This document shows positions 1 to 7,947 of a stretch of 64,000 nucleotides of DNA, piece by piece; positions within the stretch are counted from its first letter, which is position 1, and the number at the start of each line of letters is the position of its first letter. Origin of the DNA: ZC4RG30 sp965652645 (GTDB taxonomy: Bacteria; Pseudomonadota; Gammaproteobacteria; Steroidobacterales; Steroidobacteraceae). The stretch lies in assembly GCA_965652645.1 (NCBI GenBank), contig CBFGXE010000010.1:18322-82321 (forward strand), read 5' to 3'. The notes under the pieces were generated by a model. It had not been told where the DNA came from, did not search any database, and saw only the letters and a list, made by a program, of their open reading frames with translations. Both the position numbers and the translations under genes were made by a program.

Positions 1-506
1 ACGTGCTGCGCAACTGGCGCCTGGTGAAGGTGGCCACCACCAAGGCCCAGCGCAAGCTGTTCTTCAACCTGCGCAAGATGAAGAAAAACCTCGGCTGGCT
101 CACCCACGACGAGACGCAGGCCGTGGCGCGTGACCTGGGCGTGGAGCCCGCCGAAGTCACCGAGATGGAGCAGCGCCTCGCGGCGCGCGACATGTCCTTC
201 GATCCCGCCCCCGACACCGGGGACGAGGAGCGCCCGCACGGTCCCGCCTACTTCCTTCCGGCCCCGGGTGCCGACCCGGCGCAGGAAGCCGAGAACGAGG
301 AGTGGGATGCGGACCAGCGCGACCGCCTCGGCGTGGCGCTGGAGGGCCTCGACGCCCGCAGCAAGGACATCCTGCGCCGGCGCTGGCTGGCCGAGGAGAA
401 GGCCACCCTGCACGAGCTGGCCGCCGAATACGGCGTCTCCGCCGAGCGCATCCGGCAGATCGAAGTGGCGGCGATGAAACGTCTCCGGGCGGCACTCGCA
501 GCCTGA
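1..506 (+). CDS. rpoH: RNA polymerase sigma-32 factor RpoH, 3' part
   Basis: C-terminal 167 or so residues of the heat-shock sigma factor RpoH; the 5' part lies before the window. The RpoH box between regions 2 and 3 is recognisable as QRKLFFNLRK near the start of the visible part. Region 4 with its DNA-binding helix-turn-helix (ELAAEYGVSAERIRQIE) closes the protein. RpoH directs core RNA polymerase to heat-shock promoters for chaperones and proteases. The frame is open through the left edge, so no start codon can be given. A 10-bp stem-loop follows the stop within 10 bases. Identification is very secure because the RpoH box separates it from RpoD and RpoS. Confidence 0.95.
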   Translation, partial: VLRNWRLVKVATTKAQRKLFFNLRKMKKNLGWLTHDETQAVARDLGVEPAEVTEMEQRLAARDMSFDPAPDTGDEERPHGPAYFLPAPGADPAQEAENEEWDADQRDRLGVALEGLDARSKDILRRRWLAEEKATLHELAAEYGVSAERIRQIEVAAMKRLRAALAA

Positions 507-514
507 TCCTGCAC

Positions 515-540
515 CGCGAGGGGCCTATGCGCCCCTCGCG
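515..540 (+). terminator. Stem-loop after rpoH
   Basis: A perfect 10-bp inverted repeat (CGCGAGGGGC at 515-524, GCCCCTCGCG at 531-540) with a 6-nt loop sits 8 bases after the rpoH stop. It lacks a T-run, so it may be a weak terminator or a 3'-end-stabilising hairpin. Confidence 0.5.
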
Positions 541-631
541 CCCCCTGCCTGTTGGACCAATGCCACGAAATGACGCTGTTTTTTCGTGGAGACAGTTTTC
601 TTGCAACAACAATCGCGCTACACTTGCCCTC

Positions 632-937
632 AACAGTTAGTCGTAGCGGAGTTCCCAACGGCTAACTGACTGGAATTCTTGAAGTTTCGATCTCTTGTTG
701 GATCGAAGTCACAAAAGAAGCCCAGGCGATGATGTTGGGCACGGCAGGCAACGGCTCCATTTGCGGGTACGCTGCGGTGCGACAGAAGGCGAATTGACGC
801 CCTGGCCGACCGTCGATCGGCCGGACCCCAGCGGTCCAGTCACACCACCCGGTGAACTATTTTTGCGTCCATGCATTGTTGTTGAACTTGGGACGATCGA
901 GCACTCCATGACCCCGCCGCAAGGCGGGGTTTTTTTT
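632..937 (+). ncRNA. Candidate structured RNA between rpoH and the LysR gene
   Basis: The 580-bp gap 507-1087 has no convincing ORF but holds a chain of perfect hairpins ending in a strong terminator. The stems are CAGTTAG/CTAACTG (634-640, 662-668), TTCGATC/GATCGAA (686-692, 701-707), GCCCA/TGGGC (720-724, 736-740), GGCG/CGCC (788-791, 798-801), GGCCGA/TCGGCC (804-809, 817-822) and GGACC/GGTCC (823-827, 833-837). A possible -10 element TACACT at 619-624 would start a transcript near 632; its -35 is poor. I do not recognise it as 6S, tmRNA, RNase P or SRP RNA. Both ends are inferred. Confidence 0.45.
912..937 (+). terminator. Rho-independent terminator
   Basis: Stem CCCCGCC (912-918) and GGCGGGG (923-929) with a GCAA loop, followed by eight T residues at 930-937. 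It is a textbook intrinsic terminator on the plus strand. It ends whatever is transcribed from the gap after rpoH and insulates the LysR gene at 1088. Confidence 0.9.
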
Positions 938-1087
938 GCGCGCAGGATGGCGGCAAGACAGTTCGCGCGCGATGCGCGCAGCTCTTTCATGGCATGTTGA
1001 CCGCAAATAACGGCGCGATTATCACCTTCCGCGCACATATCACGCGTCGCTTATACTCGGCCGCGAACGCCTTGTGAGCACACTTCG

Positions 1088-1987
1088 ATGTCGATCACAT
1101 TCCGGCAGCTGGAAATCTTCGTCGCCGCGGCTGGCGACTGCAATTTCCGTCGCACCGCGGAGCGACTCGGCGTCAGCCAGCCTTCCATCAGCAACCAGAT
1201 CCGCGCGCTCGAGGGCCACCTGGGGCACAACCTCTTCGAGCGTCGCCGCGGCTCGCCACCCGCGCTTTCCGATGAGGGCCGCGTGTTCCTCGAGAAGGCC
1301 AAGGAGCTGGTGGTCGGGCGCCAGGAGATGGAACAGCAGACGCGGCACACGCGCGGTCCGCGCGCCATCCGGCTTGCCGTCACCGCGACACCGCTGCTGC
1401 TCGACGCCTACATCCGCCCGAAGCTGCCGTCGTTCTGCGAGCAGTACCCGAACATCCAGCTCGACTTCGTGCCGCTGCATCCCACGCGCGGCGCCGCACC
1501 CATGGTGCTTTCCGGCGAAGTGGACCTCGCCGTCTTCACCGGCGACTTCCAGGTGGATGACCGGCTGCAGTCCGAGGTGGTGAACACCGTGGCCGTCTCG
1601 ATCTACTGCTCGCCGCAGCTCGCGCGTCGCGCCGCGCGCGGCGTGCGCCTGTCCGACCTGCCGTGGATCATGCCGCCGGATGAGTTCAAGCCCACGCGCT
1701 TCATGTGGCGCATCCTGAAGGAAGCGGGCATCGAGCCGAGGAACACCATCGCGCGCTCGCAGTTCCCCGACGTGATCGCCAACATGTGCCTTGAGGGCCA
1801 CGGCATCGCCGTGCTGTTCGACCACCACGCCGCCAGGGGCCTGGAAGACGGGCGCATCGTGAAGATCGGCCCGCCCCTGCCCAGCACCTCGCTCATCCTG
1901 CTGGTCGGGCCGCGCGCGCAGCGTGTGGCCGCGCAGCCGGCCGTGGAACTGTTCCGCCAGGCCACGCGGCGGCTGGCCACGCGCTGA
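1088..1987 (+). CDS. LysR family transcriptional regulator
   Basis: A 299-aa protein of usual LysR length. The N-terminal winged helix-turn-helix covers about residues 5-64, with FRRTAERLGVSQPSISNQI as the recognition region. The rest is the periplasmic-binding-like effector domain (about 92-295). LysR proteins bind DNA as tetramers and respond to a small co-inducer. No catabolic or biosynthetic gene lies divergently next to it: upstream is the terminator at 912-937 and downstream is a TrmO-like gene 40 bases away on the same strand. Its target and ligand cannot therefore be guessed from context. ATG at 1088 gives the family-typical N-terminus. Confidence 0.9.
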   Translation: MSITFRQLEIFVAAAGDCNFRRTAERLGVSQPSISNQIRALEGHLGHNLFERRRGSPPALSDEGRVFLEKAKELVVGRQEMEQQTRHTRGPRAIRLAVTATPLLLDAYIRPKLPSFCEQYPNIQLDFVPLHPTRGAAPMVLSGEVDLAVFTGDFQVDDRLQSEVVNTVAVSIYCSPQLARRAARGVRLSDLPWIMPPDEFKPTRFMWRILKEAGIEPRNTIARSQFPDVIANMCLEGHGIAVLFDHHAARGLEDGRIVKIGPPLPSTSLILLVGPRAQRVAAQPAVELFRQATRRLATR

Positions 1988-2027
1988 AGCGGCCCCCGGC
2001 AGGCCCGGCCACGGGCAGCCAGCAGCG

Positions 2028-2810
2028 ATGAAGCAGTCCCTCACCCTCACGCCCATCGGCCACCTGAGAACCGCCTGGGGGACGAAGGTGGAAGCGCCGC
2101 GCCAGCCTGCCGCCGCCGCGGACGTGCCGGGCGTGATCCAGCTGCTGCCCGGCATGAACCTGGAACACGCCATCGAGGACCTCGCCGGCTGGGAGCGCAT
2201 CTGGGTGATCTTCTGGTTCGACCGCAACCAGGGCTGGCGCCCGAAGGTGCTGCCGCCGCGCTCCAGTTCCGGCCGCAAGGGCGTGCTGGCCACGCGCTCG
2301 CCGCATCGCCCGAACCCGCTGGGCCTGTCGGTGCTGCGGCTGGAGCGCATCGAGGGCCTGCAGCTGTTCGTGCGCGACGTGGACCTGCTCGACGGCACGC
2401 CCGTCCTCGACATCAAGCCCTACGTGCCCTACACGGACGCCTTCCCCGAATCCGGCCAGGGCTGGCTGGCAGCGGATCCGCGCCGCGACTGGGCAGTGCA
2501 GTTCAGCGCGGAAGCAGAGGAGCAGCTCGCCTGGATCGCCGCCCGTTCGCCGCTGCCGCTGCGCGCGCGCATCGAGGCAACGCTGAAGCTGGGGCCACAA
2601 CCGCATCCTTATCGCCGCATCCGCCGCAACAGGGACGGCGGGATGCAGCTGGCGGTGCAGGACTGGCGCGTGGATTTCGGGGTGGACGGTGAGGTCGCAG
2701 AGGTGCGGGGCGTGCGCACCGGCTACCGTGATTCGCAACTGGCGCAGCCTTCCACCGGTGAAGGCGACCCGCTGCAGCTGCACCGGGATTTTGTCGCCCG
2801 CTTCGGCTGA
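2028..2810 (+). CDS. trmO: TrmO-like tRNA (N6-threonylcarbamoyladenosine37-N6)-methyltransferase
   Basis: 260-aa protein of the TsaA/TrmO family. The TsaA-like beta-barrel domain spans about residues 6-145 and carries the SAM-site signature RSPHRPNPLGLS (90-101) and DGTPVLDIKPY (122-132). The C-terminal domain (about 165-260) matches the length and position of the TrmO C-terminal region. In E. coli TrmO, this enzyme N6-methylates t6A37 in tRNAs reading ACY codons, tuning decoding. ATG at 2028 was chosen because it opens directly on the conserved first strand (LTPIGHLRT); the frame stays open further upstream. It follows the LysR gene by 40 bases and may share its mRNA. Confidence 0.85.
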   Translation: MKQSLTLTPIGHLRTAWGTKVEAPRQPAAAADVPGVIQLLPGMNLEHAIEDLAGWERIWVIFWFDRNQGWRPKVLPPRSSSGRKGVLATRSPHRPNPLGLSVLRLERIEGLQLFVRDVDLLDGTPVLDIKPYVPYTDAFPESGQGWLAADPRRDWAVQFSAEAEEQLAWIAARSPLPLRARIEATLKLGPQPHPYRRIRRNRDGGMQLAVQDWRVDFGVDGEVAEVRGVRTGYRDSQLAQPSTGEGDPLQLHRDFVARFG

Positions 2811-2886
2811 GCGACGCGGCCCTTCAGCCGGCGCGCAGTTGCGCCTTGATGTCCCGGTAGGCTCCGGCAGCGGGGAATGCCGCCGG

Positions 2887-3816
2887 CTACCCCCGGACCT
2901 CTTCCGGCCAGTAGAGCTGCATGGGGTTTGTCACCAGCAGCTTCTGCTGCAGCTCCGCCGTCACCGCGATGTGCGGGATGAAATCCACCAGCAGGCCGTC
3001 ATCCGGCATGTGGTCCTTCAGGTTCGGGTGCGGCCAGTCAGTGCCCCAGAGCACGCGGTCGGGGAATTCCTCCACCACGCGGCGCGCGAAGGGAATCACG
3101 TCGCGATAGGCATGCCGCTCGCCATCCAGCGCCGGCGGACCGCGCTTCGACAGCCGCTCCGGGCAGCTCACCTTGCTCCACACGTTGGAATGCTCGCGCA
3201 TGAACTTCAGGAACAGCGAGAACTCGGGGCCGTCGACGGGCTTGTCGACGTTCGGGCGCCCCATGTGGTCCACCACCACCGTGGTGGGCAGCGCCGTGAA
3301 GAAATCCCACAGCTCCGGCAGGTCCACCGCCTCGAAATAGATCACCACGTGCCAGCCGAGCTTCGCGATGCGCCCGGCGATCTCCATCAGCTCGTCCCTG
3401 GGCGTGAAGTCCACCAGGCGCTTCACGAAATTGAAGCGCACGCCGCGCACGCCGGCCGCATGCAGCTCCTGCAGTTCGGCATCGGTGACCGAGCGGCGCA
3501 CCGTGGCCACGCCGCGTGCCTTGCCCTGCGAGGCGACGCAGGCATCGACCATCGCGCGGTTGTCGGCCCCGTGGCAGGTGGCCTGCACGATCACGTTGCG
3601 GGCAAAGCCCAGGTGATCGCGCAGCGCGAAGAGCTGTGCCTTGGAGGCATCGCAGGGGGTGTACTTGCGCTCCGGCGCAAAGGGAAATTCCGCCCCCGGC
3701 CCGAACACATGGCAGTGGGCGTCAACCGCGCCGGCAGGCAGCCTGAACTGCGGCTTCGTGGGTCCCTGGTACCAGTCGAGCCATCCGGGGGTCTTGGTGA
3801 AGGTTTGCTGGGTCAT
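2887..3816 (-). CDS. Amidohydrolase-fold hydrolase, 2-pyrone-4,6-dicarboxylate lactonase (LigI) type
   Basis: 309-aa TIM-barrel hydrolase. The metal-site motif DAHCHVFGP is at 32-40, HMGRPN lies in mid-protein, and the catalytic-Asp strand GTDWPHPN is at 258-265. This is the LigI/YtcJ-like branch of the amidohydrolase superfamily. LigI opens the lactone of 2-pyrone-4,6-dicarboxylate in the protocatechuate 4,5-cleavage pathway, but relatives act on other lactones and carboxylates. No other lignin or aromatic-degradation gene is nearby, so the substrate is open. ATG at 3816 gives MTQQTFTKTP and the expected domain start. It is a single gene on the minus strand, 88 bases downstream of the membrane-protein gene at 3905-5539. 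Confidence 0.8.
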   Translation of the reverse strand: MTQQTFTKTPGWLDWYQGPTKPQFRLPAGAVDAHCHVFGPGAEFPFAPERKYTPCDASKAQLFALRDHLGFARNVIVQATCHGADNRAMVDACVASQGKARGVATVRRSVTDAELQELHAAGVRGVRFNFVKRLVDFTPRDELMEIAGRIAKLGWHVVIYFEAVDLPELWDFFTALPTTVVVDHMGRPNVDKPVDGPEFSLFLKFMREHSNVWSKVSCPERLSKRGPPALDGERHAYRDVIPFARRVVEEFPDRVLWGTDWPHPNLKDHMPDDGLLVDFIPHIAVTAELQQKLLVTNPMQLYWPEEVRG

Positions 3817-3904
3817 GACGTTCCGCTTCGTTGGACTGGGGCGGATTTTACGCGCGATGGGCGCCGATCTGCCCGGCCGCGCAGCGCCCTGCAGCACCGC
3901 GCGC

Positions 3905-5539
3905 TCAGCCCTGCTGGCCGCAGGCCCCAACGGTCCAGTCGAAGTGCGTCCAGCCCGACTTCGGGCCGGCGCGACCGTCGGCGTCGATCGACCACACCCG
4001 CCACCGGCCGGGCTGCGAGCCCACCCACTCGAAGGTGTGGCGGGTACCGGAAAGATTCCGCTCGACCTTCCAGGCCCTGCCCTGGTCAGCGCACCATCGA
4101 TTCTTCCCGCAGCAGTGGTAGCAGTCCATTTCCAGCACATAGCTGATCGCGCCCTTGACCGGCTGCCATTCCGCAACGGTCGCGCGCGGCAAATAGGGAA
4201 TGCTGCGCTCCGGGTAGATGGACCCGGCCCGCTCCGGGAATATCGCCCGCAGTCCCTCGGTCGCCATGGTCATGCGCTGCTTCGTCGGGCCCTCCTCGCC
4301 ATAGAAGGAGATGTGCAGGAACCGCCCCTGCCGCAGCAGCGTGGCCGTGATGAGCCCCTCGGCCTGCTCGTGCAGCAACTTCGGCGTCGGCTCCGGCGGA
4401 AAGTCACAGCCGATGCGCGACCGTCCGGTGAATATCCCGGCCTGCTGCAGGTGTGCATACTGCAGCTCGTAGTCGAGGGCCGCCAGGTCGATGGTGACGA
4501 CGCCGACCTGGGGACCGATGAACGGGTGCGACTGCACCGCCCCCTGCTCCGGCTTCAGCTCCGGGATGAGAAGCCAGACGGCACCGGCCATCACGCCGGC
4601 AGCCGCCAGCAGGCCCAGCACCATCTTGCGGGGCAGGACCTCGCCTCGCACTCCCGGCTGCGTTCCAGCCGGCGGCCACACCGCAGCACCGGACACGGAC
4701 TTCACCACCCATGCCCGCTGCATCAACTCCTCATCGAAACCGTCGGGGGCCACGCCCTCCGTGGCGTAGACGTACAGTCCGCAGGTGAATACGCGCCAGA
4801 GCAGGGTCCCTGCGATCGCCAGCAACGCCGAGATCAGCCCGACCGTGTAAATCGCCACCAGCTGACTGTCGGTGACAACCCGGACGAGCAGCCCCAGCGC
4901 AACCAGCGCCACACCGACAAAAATCCCCATGAAACCCAGGCTCACCAGCGAAGCCACCCCCTCGCCCCACACCCGGCGCACCAGCGATCCGGAAATGCGC
5001 AGGTAATCCCTGGCGCGGAGCTGCCCGGGCTCATTGATGATCACGGGCACCACGAAGACAGTGGCCACGCTCCAGGACAGGCCCGTCAGCCCCAGCACCC
5101 ACCTGCCCAGGAATCCGACGCGTTCCTGCAGCAGGCGCAAGACCAGTCCCACCGTTCCAGCCAGCAGGCTCCAGCCCATGATGGCCGGCAGCCTGGCAAC
5201 AGCCACCCTGAACCCTTCGCGCACGGAAACCTGTCCACCATTCAGCGCCCGCAGGATCTGGCTGCACAGCGCGACGTTGATGAACGTCGCATAGAGCACG
5301 CCGGGCAGGTACACCAGCGCCATCTGCAGGTAGGGAAAGCCCGGCCCGCGCCCGCTCCACTGTCCCCCCGGAAATTCCGTCTCGCGCCAGCCCTCGGCCG
5401 ACGCTTCGAACACCGGCCCGAAGAAGAACCGGTATGCCAGGTATCCCAGCAACAGGTCGATGGCCAGGAACCACAGCAACCGCGGATGCCGCTGCAGCAC
5501 ATCCATCGAATGCCTCAGGATGCTGAGGCCGGTTTCCAT
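3905..5539 (-). CDS. Polytopic membrane protein, DUF6159-like, with C-terminal Cys-rich/FN3-like domain
   Basis: 544 aa in three parts. Residues 1-260 hold about six hydrophobic helices with the layout of DUF6159 membrane proteins. A further helix is at about 305-325. The remainder is soluble and probably extracytoplasmic. Its end contains CYHCCGKNRWC (473-483), set inside what looks like a fibronectin-III-type fold (WQPVKGAISYVLE before it, GRWRVWSIDADGRAGP after it). The function is unknown. It is the last gene of a four-gene run headed by a GntR regulator. A GTG at 5554, three bases past the upstream stop, is an alternative start; ATG at 5539 fits the family's N-terminus better. Confidence 0.7.
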   Translation of the reverse strand: METGLSILRHSMDVLQRHPRLLWFLAIDLLLGYLAYRFFFGPVFEASAEGWRETEFPGGQWSGRGPGFPYLQMALVYLPGVLYATFINVALCSQILRALNGGQVSVREGFRVAVARLPAIMGWSLLAGTVGLVLRLLQERVGFLGRWVLGLTGLSWSVATVFVVPVIINEPGQLRARDYLRISGSLVRRVWGEGVASLVSLGFMGIFVGVALVALGLLVRVVTDSQLVAIYTVGLISALLAIAGTLLWRVFTCGLYVYATEGVAPDGFDEELMQRAWVVKSVSGAAVWPPAGTQPGVRGEVLPRKMVLGLLAAAGVMAGAVWLLIPELKPEQGAVQSHPFIGPQVGVVTIDLAALDYELQYAHLQQAGIFTGRSRIGCDFPPEPTPKLLHEQAEGLITATLLRQGRFLHISFYGEEGPTKQRMTMATEGLRAIFPERAGSIYPERSIPYLPRATVAEWQPVKGAISYVLEMDCYHCCGKNRWCADQGRAWKVERNLSGTRHTFEWVGSQPGRWRVWSIDADGRAGPKSGWTHFDWTVGACGQQG

Positions 5540-5557
5540 GCGACTGGCTTGCACGAC

Positions 5558-6502
5558 TCAGTTCCCCGCAGCGCCCGCGGCCCCGCCCATCATGCCCAGG
5601 GTCGCCCGCATCATTTCCGCCTGCTCCTGCAGGTACGCCTGGTACTGCGCCAGCTGGTCGGAGTTCAGGTGCACTGCCGCCGCCTCGCCCATCCGCCGCG
5701 CCCGCTCATCCAGTATGCCGAGCATCTGCTGCGGGGAAATGGAGGCGTACTCGCGGTCGAAGCGCTGTTCCTCCTCCCGGAGCGCCTTCGACAGCGCCTC
5801 GAACTGCGCATCGGTCATCGGGTGGCGCCCCGAAGAAGTGACCGCCGCGCGAAGCTCCTGCGACTGCCGCTGCAGCATGTCCTGTCTCTGGCGCCTGGTC
5901 GCCTCCTGCTGGTATTCCTGCAAGCGCGGGAACTTCTCCCCCAGCAGGTCCTGCAGTTCCTTGCCGTGTGTGCGCTCTGTGTCAGCGAGCCGGCGGAAGA
6001 TGTCGTCCCCCGCGGCGCCCCGGGCACCGGACATCAATTCAAGCTGGATGGACGATTCGGCCACCTGGTGCCCGGCGAGCATGTCCAGCAGCTTGTCGAC
6101 CTCCGCGGCGGACAGGCCAAGCTTCTCCCCGACGTCGCGGTACTGCTGCTGCAGCTGCTGCCGCGCGATCACGCGCTGGAATTCCCGGCCCTCGGGGGTG
6201 TCGAGGTAGGCACGCGTTGCCTGCATCATTTCGGCCATCGCTGCATCCGCGGCTGCGGCGCCAGGAGACGTTGCAGGAGGCGATGCAGGCTGCGATGCAG
6301 GCGGGATCACAGCCTGCTGGGGTGGCACGCCTGACGCAGGTGCGCCTGAAGAAGGCGCACCCTGCTCCGGAAGCGCAATGACCGAACCGGCCACCAGCGC
6401 CTGGTTGGCGGCACGCTCTGCCTTCAGGTCGCGCAGGAGCTTTCCGCCCAGCATGCCAAGCGCGACCAGCGCCACCGCGAGTCCTGCGGCAAGGGCCCTC
6501 AT
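5558..6502 (-). CDS. Secreted/anchored helical protein, paralogue of the preceding gene in the operon
   Basis: 314 aa: an N-terminal hydrophobic segment (1-20), an Ala/Pro-rich linker (about 40-85) and a long, charged, Gln/Glu/Arg-rich helical domain (about 90-300) ending in a Met/Gly-rich tail (MMGGAAGAAGN). Function unknown. It has exactly the same length and domain plan as the gene at 6499-7443, and both share E-x-F/R-PRL/W-x-EYQ and PMTDAQ/PLTDQQ-like stretches. Tandem duplication is therefore very likely. Its ATG overlaps the stop of that gene as ATGA, implying translational coupling. The helical part looks like a periplasmic chaperone-like or structural domain; this is inference only. 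Confidence 0.75.
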   Translation of the reverse strand: MRALAAGLAVALVALGMLGGKLLRDLKAERAANQALVAGSVIALPEQGAPSSGAPASGVPPQQAVIPPASQPASPPATSPGAAAADAAMAEMMQATRAYLDTPEGREFQRVIARQQLQQQYRDVGEKLGLSAAEVDKLLDMLAGHQVAESSIQLELMSGARGAAGDDIFRRLADTERTHGKELQDLLGEKFPRLQEYQQEATRRQRQDMLQRQSQELRAAVTSSGRHPMTDAQFEALSKALREEEQRFDREYASISPQQMLGILDERARRMGEAAAVHLNSDQLAQYQAYLQEQAEMMRATLGMMGGAAGAAGN

Positions 6503-7443
6503 TTCCCGCCCCCCATCATCCCCATCATGGCGCTGAGCATTGCCGTCTGCTGTTCGACGGTGCTGCGGAAATGATCGAGCTGCGTCGAATCCAGCCGCGG
6601 CGCCGCCAGGTCCACCCATCGCTTCTGGCGCTCCAGCTGGCGCTGCAGCTGTTCCACCATCAGGTTGGGCGAGTTGCGGGCCGCATCACTCTGCATCCAG
6701 GCGCGATCCTCCTGGCGTGCCCGGGTTGCATCGCCCGCGAAGATGGTGAGCAGCGCGTCGGCCTGCTGGTCGGTCAGCGGGTTGCCGACGGTGGCCAGCG
6801 ACTTGCGCAGTTCGTCGACCGTCACACGCGCCTCGGCCTTGCTCTGGTATTCCTCCCAGCGCGGGTACTTGTTGCCAAGGTGCTGTCGCAGCGCGGCCTC
6901 ATCGGCGCGCTCCTTCTCCAGCATCTCGCGCTGCCGCTGCTGGCGCCGGCCGGGGTCCATCGCGCCGCCAGCCATCAGGTCCATGAACTGCGCGCTGGTC
7001 TCTGACTGCTGCCGCACGTAGAGGTTGAGGAATCCCGACGCCTCGGCGTCGGTCATTCCCATCTCCGCGGCCAGGTCCGGGTAGAGCTGGCGCATCATCG
7101 AGTGCACCATCCCGGCCATGGGATCGGCCACCGCCTGCGCCGGGGCCTGCTGGAGTGGAGCGGCAGGTGGAACGGCCGCGGATGCAGGTGCTGCACCCGA
7201 GGATGCAGTCTGCGCGGGAATCGGCGGCGCGCCTGCCGGTCCGGCATCGGGCGCCGCTGGCGGTGGCGCCACGGGCAGCAGCAACGTTTCGGGCAATTCC
7301 ACCAACGGCGCCGGCACCGGCGCCACACGCGCGGCAAGTTCGGCGCCGCGTTCCCTCTCGGCGCGCAGCTGCCACCAGAGCGCGAGGGAAGCCGTGCCCG
7401 CCATCACGACGGCAGCGGCCAGCACGGTCACGAGCTTTTTCAT
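6499..7443 (-). CDS. Secreted/anchored helical protein, first of a tandem pair
   Basis: 314 aa with a Lys-initiated hydrophobic N-terminus (MKKLVTVLAAAVVMAG), a Pro/Ala-rich linker to about residue 110 and an amphipathic helical domain rich in Gln, Arg and Glu, closing with MMGMMGGGK. No known family is recognised with confidence. A strong AGGGGGG ribosome-binding site stands 5 bases before the ATG at 7443, which decides this start over the one at 7461. The gene lies 46 bases after a GntR-family regulator on the same strand and overlaps its paralogue downstream. The linker plus helical domain suggests a periplasmic protein tethered to the inner membrane. Confidence 0.75.
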   Translation of the reverse strand: MKKLVTVLAAAVVMAGTASLALWWQLRAERERGAELAARVAPVPAPLVELPETLLLPVAPPPAAPDAGPAGAPPIPAQTASSGAAPASAAVPPAAPLQQAPAQAVADPMAGMVHSMMRQLYPDLAAEMGMTDAEASGFLNLYVRQQSETSAQFMDLMAGGAMDPGRRQQRQREMLEKERADEAALRQHLGNKYPRWEEYQSKAEARVTVDELRKSLATVGNPLTDQQADALLTIFAGDATRARQEDRAWMQSDAARNSPNLMVEQLQRQLERQKRWVDLAAPRLDSTQLDHFRSTVEQQTAMLSAMMGMMGGGK

Positions 7444-7489
7444 CAATCCCCCCTGCTGCATTGTCGCCGCTATCGTAGGTTCGACGTAC

Positions 7490-7858
7490 TCACGTGGCCC
7501 GCTTCTTCACGAAGTCCAGGAAATCCTGCGCATCAATGCGCCTGGCCTTCGCCTCGCCCAGCATGCGCGTCCACAACTCCTGCATGCTCGCCCGCTTCGC
7601 GGCCGCGGCGGCCTTCTCGTCCACCGGCCGCACGAAGCAGCCACTGCCGCTGCGGCTCTCCACGAAACCGCGCAGCTCCAGCTCGCGGTACACCCTGGCA
7701 ACGGTGTTCGGATTGATGCCCAGCTCGGCCGCCAGCGCGCGGATCGACGGCAGCTTGTCGCCGAGCGTGAGCTCGCCCGCATCGATGGCCGCCATCACCG
7801 CGGAAACCATCTGCTCGTAGATGGGCGTGCCTGAATGGTGGTTGATCCTGAATTTCAT
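7490..7858 (-). CDS. GntR family transcriptional regulator, YtrA subfamily
   Basis: 122 aa. The winged helix-turn-helix fills residues 10-75 (GTPIYEQMV, GDKLPSIRALAAELGINPN, VARVYRELE). A short C-terminal helical tail replaces the ligand domain, which is the mark of the YtrA subfamily. Such regulators usually repress the operon they head, commonly an ABC transporter; here the downstream genes are the two 314-aa paralogues and the DUF6159-like protein. ATG at 7858 gives MKFRINHHSGTPIY, the typical start. It lacks a clear Shine-Dalgarno. A palindrome over its own promoter points to autorepression. A related regulator sits at 51690. Confidence 0.9.
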   Translation of the reverse strand: MKFRINHHSGTPIYEQMVSAVMAAIDAGELTLGDKLPSIRALAAELGINPNTVARVYRELELRGFVESRSGSGCFVRPVDEKAAAAAKRASMQELWTRMLGEAKARRIDAQDFLDFVKKRAT

Positions 7859-7911
7859 TAGTACACTTGAAACTGTACTAGTACAGTAGGTGAAGCCCGG
7901 GGCGGCGTCAA
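7858..7911 (-). promoter_or_regulatory. Promoter and palindromic operator of the GntR-headed operon
   Basis: On the minus strand, TTGACG (7911-7906) and TACTGT (7888-7883) are 17 bases apart. A perfect 14-bp palindrome CTGTACTAGTACAG (7873-7886) covers the -10 and expected start site. A further half-site TTAGTACAC lies at 7858-7866 against the start codon. The arrangement is that of a repressed, self-regulated promoter. Confidence 0.65.
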
Positions 7912-7947
7912 TGGCGGTGCGCGGGAACCCGCCCACCGCCGCCGCGG

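Noticed and set aside
3641..6334. An 897-codon plus-strand frame
   Set aside because: It lies opposite the amidohydrolase, the DUF6159-like and a secreted-protein gene, and its His/Pro/Arg-rich product has no motifs.
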